A stretch of DNA of 64,000 nt from Leptolyngbya sp. FACHB-60 (lineage in GTDB: Bacteria; Cyanobacteriota; Cyanobacteriia; Phormidesmidales; Phormidesmidaceae). The translations under genes and the position numbers were made by a program. The DNA lies in the NCBI RefSeq assembly GCF_014695775.1, contig NZ_JACJOX010000014.1, positions 1-64,000 of the forward strand. Reading direction: 5' to 3'. Positions 13,503 to 21,906 of the stretch are shown in pieces; position 1 is the first letter of the stretch; each line of letters opens with the position of its first letter. The notes under the pieces are model-generated. The model searched no databases. It was not told the origin of the DNA and was given only the letters and a program-made list of their open reading frames with translations.

Positions 13503-16018
13503 GATATCTAAATTTAGGATGTGGCAATCACTTTCATCCAGACTGGGTTAACATAGACTTCCAGTCAACTGGAACTGATGTTATTGCTCATGATCTGCGT
13601 AAACCGATCCCTTTTGCAGACGATACTTTTGATGCCGTTTACCATTCTCATCTTCTAGAACACTTTTCTCGATCTCAAGCTAAGCCTTTTCTTCAAGAGT
13701 GCTTACGAGTTCTTCGTCCGGGTGGTGTGCTTAGGGTTGTTGTACCAGATCTAGAGCAAATAGCCCGCGAATATCTACGAATCTTGGAAGAAACAGAAAA
13801 TGGTTCTGAGAAGACCGCCCATGATTACGACTGGATTTTGTTAGAAATGTATGACCAGGCTGTTCGTCATCAATCTGGAGGCGACATGGCCAAGTATCTC
13901 TCGAAAGACCAGATTCCTAACGAAGATTACGTCATCAAGCGTTTTGGCTATGAAGGGCAGACGCTTATAGAAAACTTAAAAGGCAAAAATTTAGAAGATT
14001 CTCAAAACCAAGCGATTTCAGAAAATACGGATGAAGCTGCATTGGCAATCGGGCATTTTCGTTTAGGTGGTGAAGTTCATCAATGGATGTATGATGGCTA
14101 TTCTCTACGGCGATTATTAAGAGAGTCTGGATTCAACGATGTTAAAGTTAACGATCCATCAGAATCACGAATTTTAAACTTCTCTAATTATTATTTAGAT
14201 GTTCTGGAGAATGGTCAGATTAGGAAACCTGACTCCTTATTTGTAGAAGCTAGTAAACCCAATAGTGTTATAGATTCCTGGATTTTTGAGACTGGGAACT
14301 CTCAAGAGATACTAAAAACAATACAGATCGTGACTTACGACATACAAGGAGGAGCAGCTCGGTCTGCATATCGACTACATCAAGGATTACGCCTGATTGG
14401 TCAAGACTCTTTGATGTTAACCAGATATCGAAAGTCAGAAGATCAGTTTGTATGCTCAGCATCAGATTTAAGTTCGGTAGACGTTCTTTCAGACGAATAC
14501 AGTCTCTACGCAGAAATTCAGCCTAACTACATAGATAATAACCGTACTGACCTTTCAAACACTTTATTTTCGTATCCTTATCCAGCTATTGACCTAGCGA
14601 ATGTTGAGCAGGTTAAGCAGGCTGACATTTTAAATTTACACTGGGTTGCTTGGTTTCAATCTGCTAAAACTATCGCTTCACTTTTAGCTTTAGGAAAACC
14701 TATCGTGTGGACTCTGCATGATATGGCTGCCTTTACAGGTGGCTGTCATTATTCTGCTAGATGCCATCAGTATCAAACCGATTGTAGTAAATGCCCTCAA
14801 TTAAAAGCAGATAAACATGATTTACCTGCTTTGATTTTAGAAGATAAGCTTAAAAATTTATCGCCTTATTCAAATTTGACTATTGTGACACCTAGTAAAT
14901 GGTTAGCAGAGTGTGCTCGCAAAAGCTCCTTATTTCAGAATAATCGTATTGAAGTGATACCTTATGGTTTAGACACTGAAGTGTTCAAACCCATTCCTAA
15001 AGAAATAGCTAAACGTCAATTAGACCTACCTAGCGATTCAATAGTATTGCTTTTTGGTGCTGACTCTAATGGGGAAAAACGAAAGGGATTTGAGCTTCTA
15101 TTTAAAGCACTATGTCAATGCTTTGAAAACTCTCTAGTTCAGCAAAAGCTCCAAGAGGGTCAAATTAGGATCTTGAACTTTGGTTATGGTTGTTCTAGTT
15201 TAGATAGCCTAGGATTGCCTATCACGTCTCTTGGCCATATAACTTCAGACAAAGAACTAAGCTATATTTATTCTGCCTCAAACGTTTTACTACTTCCTTC
15301 TCTAGAAGATAATCTGCCGAATCTTATGTTAGAAGCGATGAGTTGTGGAACACCTGTTTTTGCATTTTCAACAGGTGGAATGAAAAGCTTTATAAAAGAT
15401 AAAAAGACAGGGAGTCTAGTACCTCTTGAAGACATTTTCAGCTTTTCCGAAGCAATTTTAGATATATTACTTGATCCTGAAAAATATTTACGGATGGGTT
15501 TGAAAGCACGTTCGGAAATCGAGGAAAATAATTCCTTAAAACACCAAGCAAATCTATATACGGAGCTTTATCTAGACTTATTAAATAATTATCAAAAATC
15601 AGACATGCACAAACAACAAGAATCTGAAAGATCTATTTATAGTAAAAGCTCGGGCCTACGTGATGTTGCTATTGAGGCAGGGCGCATCGCTTTATTAAAA
15701 GAGCGTCAGCTTACTCATGATCTCCGACAAGAAGTTATAGATGCTCAAATTAAACTTCAGCAAGCCAAAGAGACTCTTCAGCAAACTCAAACTCACCTCC
15801 AGCAAACTCAGGCTGATCTCCAGCAAACTCAAACTCACCTCCAGCAAACTCAGGCTGATCTCCAGCAAACTCGGGCTGATCTCCAGCAAACTCGGGCTGA
15901 TCTCCAACAGGTTCAAACTGCCATAGTAAATATGGAAATGAGCAAGTTTTGGCAAATGCGAAAAATTTGGATTTTAGTGAAAACCTCAATACGTGAAAAG
16001 TTCTTTAAGTCTGATTAG
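13499..16018 (+). CDS. Bifunctional methyltransferase / GT4 glycosyltransferase with coiled-coil tail
   Basis: An 839-residue fusion. Residues 1-240 form a methyltransferase: MRYLNLGCGNHFHPDWVNID, then HLLEHFS and LRVLRPGGVLRVVVPD. Residues about 275-690 form a family GT4 glycosyltransferase: DIQGGAARSAYRLHQGLR, WTLHDMAAFTGGC, a Cys-rich YTG/SARC..C..CP loop, and a nucleotide-sugar site ending NLMLEAMSCGTPVFAF. A long coiled coil of seven near-identical heptads follows, then a tail SKFWQMRKIWILVK. The same SKFW..R tail ends the unrelated methyltransferase at 19548-20498. Likely transfers and modifies a sugar of the exported glycan. Confidence 0.88.
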   Translation: MRYLNLGCGNHFHPDWVNIDFQSTGTDVIAHDLRKPIPFADDTFDAVYHSHLLEHFSRSQAKPFLQECLRVLRPGGVLRVVVPDLEQIAREYLRILEETENGSEKTAHDYDWILLEMYDQAVRHQSGGDMAKYLSKDQIPNEDYVIKRFGYEGQTLIENLKGKNLEDSQNQAISENTDEAALAIGHFRLGGEVHQWMYDGYSLRRLLRESGFNDVKVNDPSESRILNFSNYYLDVLENGQIRKPDSLFVEASKPNSVIDSWIFETGNSQEILKTIQIVTYDIQGGAARSAYRLHQGLRLIGQDSLMLTRYRKSEDQFVCSASDLSSVDVLSDEYSLYAEIQPNYIDNNRTDLSNTLFSYPYPAIDLANVEQVKQADILNLHWVAWFQSAKTIASLLALGKPIVWTLHDMAAFTGGCHYSARCHQYQTDCSKCPQLKADKHDLPALILEDKLKNLSPYSNLTIVTPSKWLAECARKSSLFQNNRIEVIPYGLDTEVFKPIPKEIAKRQLDLPSDSIVLLFGADSNGEKRKGFELLFKALCQCFENSLVQQKLQEGQIRILNFGYGCSSLDSLGLPITSLGHITSDKELSYIYSASNVLLLPSLEDNLPNLMLEAMSCGTPVFAFSTGGMKSFIKDKKTGSLVPLEDIFSFSEAILDILLDPEKYLRMGLKARSEIEENNSLKHQANLYTELYLDLLNNYQKSDMHKQQESERSIYSKSSGLRDVAIEAGRIALLKERQLTHDLRQEVIDAQIKLQQAKETLQQTQTHLQQTQADLQQTQTHLQQTQADLQQTRADLQQTRADLQQVQTAIVNMEMSKFWQMRKIWILVKTSIREKFFKSD
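15776..15922 (+). repeat. Seven 21-bp tandem repeats encoding coiled-coil heptads
   Basis: Seven in-frame 21-bp units, each encoding LQQTQ(T/A)(H/D), LQQTRAD or LQQVQTA. Units 1/3 and 2/4 alternate as pairs, and units 5 and 6 are identical in sense. The periodicity matches a heptad, so copy number changes would lengthen or shorten the coiled coil without a frameshift. Confidence 0.95.
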
Positions 16019-16035
16019 GTAATAATTGCCATTTG

Positions 16036-16082
16036 AGATGCCCAGCTAAGAGCTGCTAACTGCGCATCCTAACTGGGCATCT
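16036..16082. terminator. Hairpin between convergent genes
   Basis: A 10-bp perfect inverted repeat (AGATGCCCAG / CTGGGCATCT, 27-nt loop) lies between the stops of the methyltransferase-GT4 gene and the VCBS-repeat gene, which converge here. The plus side is followed by only a short T run (TTAGATTTT), so termination strength is uncertain. Confidence 0.5.
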
Positions 16083-16153
16083 TAGATTTTCCAATTGACC
16101 AACACGGGTCGCAATAACTTTCATCCTGCCTTAGCCGTGTTCCTGTGTGCCCG

Positions 16154-17659
16154 TTAGACAAGAACTTCAGGAACTTCTCCAGTTGGGTTGGGCTGTGCAA
16201 AGAATCCACCGCCAATAATGTCGGGGCCATCCATAAGCCAAGCAGCCTTTGTTCCGGTACTGGATGTCCAATAGATATCAGTCTTGCCATCCCCATTTAG
16301 CTCACGGAATTCAAATTGCCAACCATTTTGTCCTGTAATTGGGGCATCGGGTAAGAAGCCACCATCGATAATAGTAGGCCCATCCATGATCCAGATGGCG
16401 AACTGGTCATCAGGGGTGTTGTTCCATAAGATATCAGTCTTGCCGTCGCCGTTAAAGTCGGCAAAGAATGAATCCCAATCTTCGCCGTTGGTGCCAGTTT
16501 TGGGCGATGTGGGCAGGAAGCCGCCATTGACAATGGCGGGGCCATCCATTATCCAAACTGCTTTAGTGCCGTTAACAGAGTTTTCCCACAGAATGTCGGT
16601 TTTGCTATCGCCATTAAAATCGCCAAAGGCAGTATCCCAATCGTTGGGGTTGCTGCCAGAAATCGGTGTTGATGGCAAAAAGCCGCCATTAACGATGTTG
16701 GGGCCATCCATTATCCAGATGGCCTTTTCTCCGGTGGTATTATTCTGCCAGAAAAAGTCAGTTTTGCTGTCGCCATTAAAGTCAGCAAATACAGAGAACC
16801 AGGAACTAGGTGGCTGCTCAGGTCTGGGGTTTGCCTGCAAAAAGCCCCCGTTTACAATGTTAGGGCCATCCATGATCCAAATTGCTTTTTGGCCAGGGCT
16901 AGTAGCTGCAGAGTTACTTTTACTCCAGAAATAGTCCGTTTTGCCATCTCCGTTAAAGTCAGCAAAGCCTTCAGACCAATCTCTAGGAGCTGAACCTGTG
17001 GGTGAGATAGGCAAAAAGCCCCCATTGGCGATGGTAGGACCATCCATAATCCAGATGGCGTTTTCTCCAGCATTAGAGTTTAACGAGAAGCTAGATTTTC
17101 GCCAAGCAAGGTCAGTTTTGCCGTCTCCATTAAAGTCAACAAGTGGTTGCACGAACCAGTCGGCAAGATTCTCCCCTAGATCAGTACGGGGAACTCCCTG
17201 CAGAAAGGCTCCATTGATAACGGTGGCACCCTGCATGTTCCAAATAGCGATTTCGCTACCACCATCCTTCCGCCAAAAAATGTCGCTAGTGCCGTTACCA
17301 TCAAAATCTAGCTTGGGGAGAGGATAGCCGAGAAAATTACCTGCATTACTGAATTCACCAAATGGAATATAGCTTTGCGTATCGCCATAGGAGGCATTAA
17401 TAGACCAAAAAGACGGATCCTCTGTACCCTTAGGCGATGCTGGTAAAAAACCACCATTTATAATGCTCGCGCCATTCACAATCCAAATGGCGACCTGTCC
17501 ACGGTTGGAGCCTATAAAAGCACTTCGTCGCCAAAGAATATCAGTTATTCCGTCTTCATTAAAATCTGAGGACGGTAATGAGGAAGTAAAAGAATCGTAG
17601 AGGTTAACCTGCCCCCAGGTAGTGGGGCCGGTTTGTACACCGTAAAATGTATTTGGCAT
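16154..17659 (-). CDS. VCBS/FG-GAP repeat protein
   Basis: A 501-residue protein built almost wholly of about nine repeats of roughly 50 residues. Each contains a calcium-loop-like DFNGDGKTD(I/F)(L/F)W segment followed by AIWIMDGP.I..GGFLP. This is the VCBS/FG-GAP type of beta-propeller-forming repeat found in secreted or surface proteins. No N-terminal signal peptide or C-terminal membrane anchor is visible, so a non-classical (for example type I) export route or cytoplasmic location is possible. A GGAG ribosome-binding site precedes the ATG. Its placement within the polysaccharide cluster suggests a cell-surface role; this is inference. Confidence 0.85.
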   Translation of the reverse strand: MPNTFYGVQTGPTTWGQVNLYDSFTSSLPSSDFNEDGITDILWRRSAFIGSNRGQVAIWIVNGASIINGGFLPASPKGTEDPSFWSINASYGDTQSYIPFGEFSNAGNFLGYPLPKLDFDGNGTSDIFWRKDGGSEIAIWNMQGATVINGAFLQGVPRTDLGENLADWFVQPLVDFNGDGKTDLAWRKSSFSLNSNAGENAIWIMDGPTIANGGFLPISPTGSAPRDWSEGFADFNGDGKTDYFWSKSNSAATSPGQKAIWIMDGPNIVNGGFLQANPRPEQPPSSWFSVFADFNGDSKTDFFWQNNTTGEKAIWIMDGPNIVNGGFLPSTPISGSNPNDWDTAFGDFNGDSKTDILWENSVNGTKAVWIMDGPAIVNGGFLPTSPKTGTNGEDWDSFFADFNGDGKTDILWNNTPDDQFAIWIMDGPTIIDGGFLPDAPITGQNGWQFEFRELNGDGKTDIYWTSSTGTKAAWLMDGPDIIGGGFFAQPNPTGEVPEVLV

Positions 17660-18129
17660 GGGCTTTCTCCAAAGTTAAGCATTTACACACATGACATGTT
17701 GCCAGAAATGACAACATGCCTTTGAATTTTCTGAATGCGCTTTCCGTAGGATTGGACAATTTTGGCAACGCCACGTGATAAGCGTGGAGCTTATCACGCT
17801 GTAGACGTCGTCGCGTCATCGTTCCCATCACTAGGTAGAGCGAACCCGACGAAAGCATGTAATAGAAATCTTTAGAGAACACACTATGACACTGTACTAC
17901 TCTACTAATGCGCTGGGTTTTTACATCTGACAAAGTAAAACAATCTTCTCATTGCCTTACTCAAGTACATATGATATGACAGAGTTCTCGCATGCGTGTT
18001 AAGCACTGGATACCGGATGCTTTTAGGGCATCTCGAAAAATAATCCTTACTGGGAATGGCAACGAGACTTCAATGGCTTTGGGCTCTAAAATTCGCAATA
18101 ATGCAATTAACCGAGGTACGTTTTACATT
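17660..18129. other. No gene seen
   Basis: About 470 bp upstream of the VCBS gene. Only an overlapping spurious reading frame is present; I see no conserved coding sequence, RNA or repeat. It probably holds the VCBS-gene promoter. It is followed directly by a glycosyltransferase remnant. Confidence 0.5.
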
Positions 18130-18325
18130 GACAGGTTCTTAAGATAGTTTGTCCAGCGATCGCCTTGACACTTAAGTGCGCATTCTTCTCAATCAGCTTT
18201 TTCCTGACCTCCCCGTAGATTCGACCAACATCAGAATCTTCCATGAAAAGCTTTATCTCGTCAATCATTGTGTCAGCTGTAGCCTCATTGACCAGACGAG
18301 CATTGAGATCAAATAGTTTTAGGAA
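18130..18325 (-). pseudogene. Remnant of a GT4 glycosyltransferase C-terminus
   Basis: The minus strand encodes LNARLVNEATAD.MIDEIKLFM...IYGEVRKKLIEK, and then, after a shift of frame, LKCQGDRWTNYLKNLS. This matches, segment by segment, the C-terminus of the intact GT4 gene at 20555-21892 (LNARLANEATAEALIDEIEFFM...IYGEAGRKLVEKEFSLKCQGERWMNYFRKLS). The catalytic domain is absent and the frame is broken, so this is a diverged, non-functional partial copy. It indicates past duplication or recombination within the cluster. The ~210 bp between it and 18539 holds nothing recognisable. Confidence 0.8.
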
Positions 18326-18538
18326 AGGTGTTGAATGGGATTGTTCAGTTCATCAGAGATCTACCTTATAGAAAGTACACCAACCGACGGAGAAAGGCAC
18401 CATCAACAGTTTAGGTACCATTCATGAGCTAAATTGCCTCCACTTGGATACTGAAATTTTTCCAATGGCATCTCTCAATAAAATTGAATTAATTGAATTT
18501 TCCTCAATTGCTCACTGAAAACCAATATATAGGAAGCA

Positions 18539-19564
18539 CTATTCTGTTTTAATTTCCATTTCAATCGTACGACGTAAATATTCCGGGTAGTCAAATTTTT
18601 CTCGTGTTCTCTGAATATCTCGAGTGTCAATAATATACAGAATATGATGGTGGTCATCCGGAGCTTTATAACGCTTTACCTTGCTCGGTGGAATCCCTAT
18701 CAAATTTAAGAAATCCATGATTAGACCATCTGACATGGTGAAGCTATGATATATCAAAGATTTACTATCGTTTGTCCAACCTGAAGACAGATTGAACCTA
18801 TGATCAGAATTATCTTGAGCGCCCGTATCAAAAATTACGGTTTCTTTTGCTAAATTTACAACACGGGCCAACCCATAAAAAGGGAACAGAAAGTGATTGT
18901 GTACCTCGGACAAAAATACAATATCGTGAGTGGGAATGGTGAAATCCATTAGCACATCAGTGTTCTGGAATTTAACATTCTGATAACCAAGAATACTCGC
19001 GGACCAAATAGCACTTTCATATTGACTCCGAATAATCTCAACACCCGTTACTTCAGAAGCTCCAAGTTCTGCAAAACGGAAACTGAAGAATCCGTTGGAG
19101 CTTCCTAATTCGAGCACCGATTTCCCAGTCAGTTCGGGTAATAGTGGTCTAAGATAATACCATTTAGGCCAAGGGCGTAAAATCGATGCTTCCTTGCTAG
19201 TTAGTCTTTTGCCTAAGGTGTTCAAGCCTCCTTCATCAATATATGCTATTGAATGATTTGATGTAGAAGTGAGATGATGATTGGGATAATCAACTCTTTG
19301 AAACCAATGAGGATAGAAGGACTCAATTTTTTGAGCAATCTCTCCTGTTAAAGCGATTTGGGTTTCGGAAGATTTGTCTTGTGCTAACATCTTCCTTAAT
19401 TCGATTACTGCTTGATCAAGAAAATCCTCATTGAACAGTGGCATAACTGAACTTTCTCGAAAAGGATCATCGTCTGTATCAATTGATCCTTTCCGATGAG
19501 TGTAGGCCCCAAGATTAACTTTATCCGAACTTAAAGTCTTGCGTATACTATTTGATAAATCCAT
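18539..19564 (-). CDS. SAM-dependent methyltransferase
   Basis: About 341 residues from the ATG at 19564 (MDLSNSIRKTLSS); a start at 19588 is also open. The SAM-binding core is in the middle: GKSVLELGSSNGFFSFRFAELG, VTGVEIIRSQYESA, then a conserved HDIVFLSEVHNHF. This resembles methyltransferases linked to tRNA-mo5U34/CmoB-like and glycan-modifying families. In this setting a sugar-modifying enzyme is most likely. It overlaps the end of the upstream gene by 17 bp (41 bp with the alternative start), so the pair is probably co-translated. Confidence 0.8.
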   Translation of the reverse strand: MDLSNSIRKTLSSDKVNLGAYTHRKGSIDTDDDPFRESSVMPLFNEDFLDQAVIELRKMLAQDKSSETQIALTGEIAQKIESFYPHWFQRVDYPNHHLTSTSNHSIAYIDEGGLNTLGKRLTSKEASILRPWPKWYYLRPLLPELTGKSVLELGSSNGFFSFRFAELGASEVTGVEIIRSQYESAIWSASILGYQNVKFQNTDVLMDFTIPTHDIVFLSEVHNHFLFPFYGLARVVNLAKETVIFDTGAQDNSDHRFNLSSGWTNDSKSLIYHSFTMSDGLIMDFLNLIGIPPSKVKRYKAPDDHHHILYIIDTRDIQRTREKFDYPEYLRRTIEMEIKTE

Positions 19565-20498
19565 TCTTATTTTTCTCCAAAACTCCAAACATTTTCTTTA
19601 CTTTGAACCAAGCTAATCTAATCTTCCAAAACTTACTAGACTCCATTGCCTGAATACGAGATTGAGCTTGCTCAAGTTCAGTCTTAACTTGCTGAATACG
19701 AAATTGAGCTTGCTCGAGTTCAGTCTTAACTTGTTGTAAATCCTGGCCTATGGCTGCATCAGGTTTAGGATTACTAGGTTTGCTCGAATCAAGGGCAGTA
19801 TTACGCTTATACGTTGATTGACCAATTTTCGAAAGAACGTCAGCTTTACATCCTGCAAATTCCTGTTCGCTCAGTCTTGGCCTAGCTACTCCACCACATT
19901 GATTTGTTGTTAGTAAGAAAGCGGAACAACCAAACGTTCCAACAAACTCAGCATAGCCTTCTCGAATAAACTCATTAACGGCCTGCCTGACTCCCATTTC
20001 ACCTGTTTCATTTTCAGGGTTAGCGTAGTCATGACACAGAATTGGGGTTCCAGCTACTAGATAATCTTTGAGCAATAGTAAGTCGCTTTTAACGCCTTCA
20101 TATCGATGATCAGCATCCACGAAAACCATTGTGGGTTGAATAGAAAATTCTTTAGCAAAACTATTGAGCGTTCCGTGAAATAAAAGGCAATAATCCGTCA
20201 AATTAAATTTTTCGAGAGTATCAGCTGTTCTCAAAACACCATTAATATCTAGGTCAATACCAAAATATTGGGGCTTGATAGAGCGATCTGGATTTGCTAG
20301 GGCACCTTCCAACTCCACAACTGCCGATCGACCACCGTAAGTCCCAATCTCCAAAATTACATCCCCGCTTCTATAGCCCATTTCGTAGAGCTTATAGGAA
20401 TCTCCAGGCTCCTGCCAGCCTGGAATATCTTTTGTCTTCTCGAAAATGTTATGATGATCTTCGTTGAGGAAGTGCTGTTGCTCAGTCCAAGTAGTCAT
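19548..20498 (-). CDS. Class I methyltransferase with C-terminal coiled coil
   Basis: A 316-residue protein. The core is of the Methyltransf_24/cephalosporin-hydroxylase-like type: VILEIGTYGGRSAVVELEGA, QYFGIDLDINGV, MVFVDADHRYEGVKSDLLLL, and PILCHDYANPE, with Asp/His residues suited to metal binding. The last ~70 residues form a coiled coil with a repeated QVKTELEQAQ.RIQ unit and end in MESSKFWKIRLAWFKVK. That tail also ends the methyltransferase-GT4 fusion at 13499-16018. Probably modifies a sugar of the exported glycan. Confidence 0.82.
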   Translation of the reverse strand: MTTWTEQQHFLNEDHHNIFEKTKDIPGWQEPGDSYKLYEMGYRSGDVILEIGTYGGRSAVVELEGALANPDRSIKPQYFGIDLDINGVLRTADTLEKFNLTDYCLLFHGTLNSFAKEFSIQPTMVFVDADHRYEGVKSDLLLLKDYLVAGTPILCHDYANPENETGEMGVRQAVNEFIREGYAEFVGTFGCSAFLLTTNQCGGVARPRLSEQEFAGCKADVLSKIGQSTYKRNTALDSSKPSNPKPDAAIGQDLQQVKTELEQAQFRIQQVKTELEQAQSRIQAMESSKFWKIRLAWFKVKKMFGVLEKNKNGFIK

Positions 20499-20554
20499 AT
20501 GCTTGCTCTAGTTTAAGACCTATAAAAAATTAAGCTCATGGTTCTGGGATACTT

Positions 20555-21892
20555 CTATTCCAGATGGGAAGGACTTTCGGCAGCCAAACGTGAACTTGTT
20601 TCTTTACAGTTCCCTACTGGCTGCGTTGATAGCTTTCTAAAATAGTTCATCCATCGCTCGCCTTGACACTTAAGGGAAAATTCTTTCTCAACTAACTTTC
20701 TTCCCGCCTCTCCATAGATTTGACATGCATTTGATGTTCCCATAAAAAACTCAATCTCGTCAATCAACGCTTCAGCTGTTGCCTCATTAGCCAGACGGGC
20801 ATTGAGCTCATGGCGGGCTATTTCTGGAATGCCATCTCTCTTGAAAGCAACAATGGGTACAGCACAGGCTGAGGCTTCACAAAAGGTTTGGCCAAAGGCT
20901 TCTTCCAAGGAGGTTCCTACAAACAAATCTACTGCACTGTAAATTAAAGGCATTCGGCGATAGTCTCGAATTAACCCTGTGCCACACACACCAGGAACTT
21001 GTGTGGATGCCATACCAAACACAACAAAGTGGGCTCTGCCTTTCAGGCGTTGGACAACTTCCTTGAAAATGTGCCCTCCCTTGCGATAATCGGTGACGTT
21101 AACCGAACCCCCTAAAATCACAAACTTATTTTGGGGAATACCGAGAATCTTGCGGGCTAAGGTTCGATTTATCGGCTGAAACAATTGCTCGTCTATCCCA
21201 TAATAGAGACAGTCAACCTGAGCCTCTCCATGAAAAGCTTTATTTGCCATGTCTGCCGTCCACCGACTATTTGCAGCCAGAGGAATAGCGTTAGCACCAC
21301 AAAAAATCTCTCGACGTAGTTGCCATTGGTCAAAGATTTTCTTAGGTTCTAAGACAGGATACTCTTGCCACGTAGGACAGGTATCATTACAGCCGGTTTG
21401 ATATAAAGTGCAGTTACCAGTGTAGGCACAACGTCCTGAGATCAGGTAACAGTCATGCATATAAGCAATCACCAGACATTTTAGTGATTGCAAGGTTTTC
21501 AGTAAATCTAGGGGCCACATGGCACTATGTAAGTTGCCTACGACAATTACATCAGGGCTCCATCGGCTCACTTCGAGAATCAACTGCTCTATGATGTAGT
21601 TTGCCCTCAAACCAAGGTAACCATCCAAATGGGGCAGTTCTGTTAACCCAAGCCAACGCCCCGAAGAGTTTTGCGTCTCTAACGGAATAGTCTTTTCCGT
21701 TTCCCCTTGGGTACAGGAAATAGCTTTGACAGCATGCCCCATGAGCAAAAAAGACTGAATCTGCCGTAGAGCAGCAATGCCAGCTCCATATTGAAAACCC
21801 AGATCATTGATGTAGAGAATACGAAGCGGTTGCTGCCTATCGAGCTTATCCTGAATGAAAGGATAGCGGCAATCTGTTGAGGAAGTATTCAT
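20555..21892 (-). CDS. GT4 glycosyltransferase
   Basis: A 445-residue enzyme with family GT4 (GT-B fold) features: FQYGAGIAALRQIQSFL near the N-terminus, YMHDCYLISGRCAYTGNCTL (acceptor-side Cys-rich loop seen in related enzymes), and DLFVGTSLEEAFGQTFCEA with the EX7E-type donor-binding motif. It probably adds one sugar in assembly of the cluster's polysaccharide. Its C-terminus has a broken partial copy at 18130-18325. A gap of 14 bp separates it from the GT2 gene upstream, suggesting one transcript for the minus-strand run. Confidence 0.88.
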   Translation of the reverse strand: MNTSSTDCRYPFIQDKLDRQQPLRILYINDLGFQYGAGIAALRQIQSFLLMGHAVKAISCTQGETEKTIPLETQNSSGRWLGLTELPHLDGYLGLRANYIIEQLILEVSRWSPDVIVVGNLHSAMWPLDLLKTLQSLKCLVIAYMHDCYLISGRCAYTGNCTLYQTGCNDTCPTWQEYPVLEPKKIFDQWQLRREIFCGANAIPLAANSRWTADMANKAFHGEAQVDCLYYGIDEQLFQPINRTLARKILGIPQNKFVILGGSVNVTDYRKGGHIFKEVVQRLKGRAHFVVFGMASTQVPGVCGTGLIRDYRRMPLIYSAVDLFVGTSLEEAFGQTFCEASACAVPIVAFKRDGIPEIARHELNARLANEATAEALIDEIEFFMGTSNACQIYGEAGRKLVEKEFSLKCQGERWMNYFRKLSTQPVGNCKETSSRLAAESPSHLE

Positions 21893-21906
21893 GCCTGGGT
21901 GTACAA

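Noticed and set aside
15776-15922. 21-bp repeats as a CRISPR-like array
   Set aside because: They are contiguous, in frame and encode coiled-coil heptads within a gene; there are no spacers.
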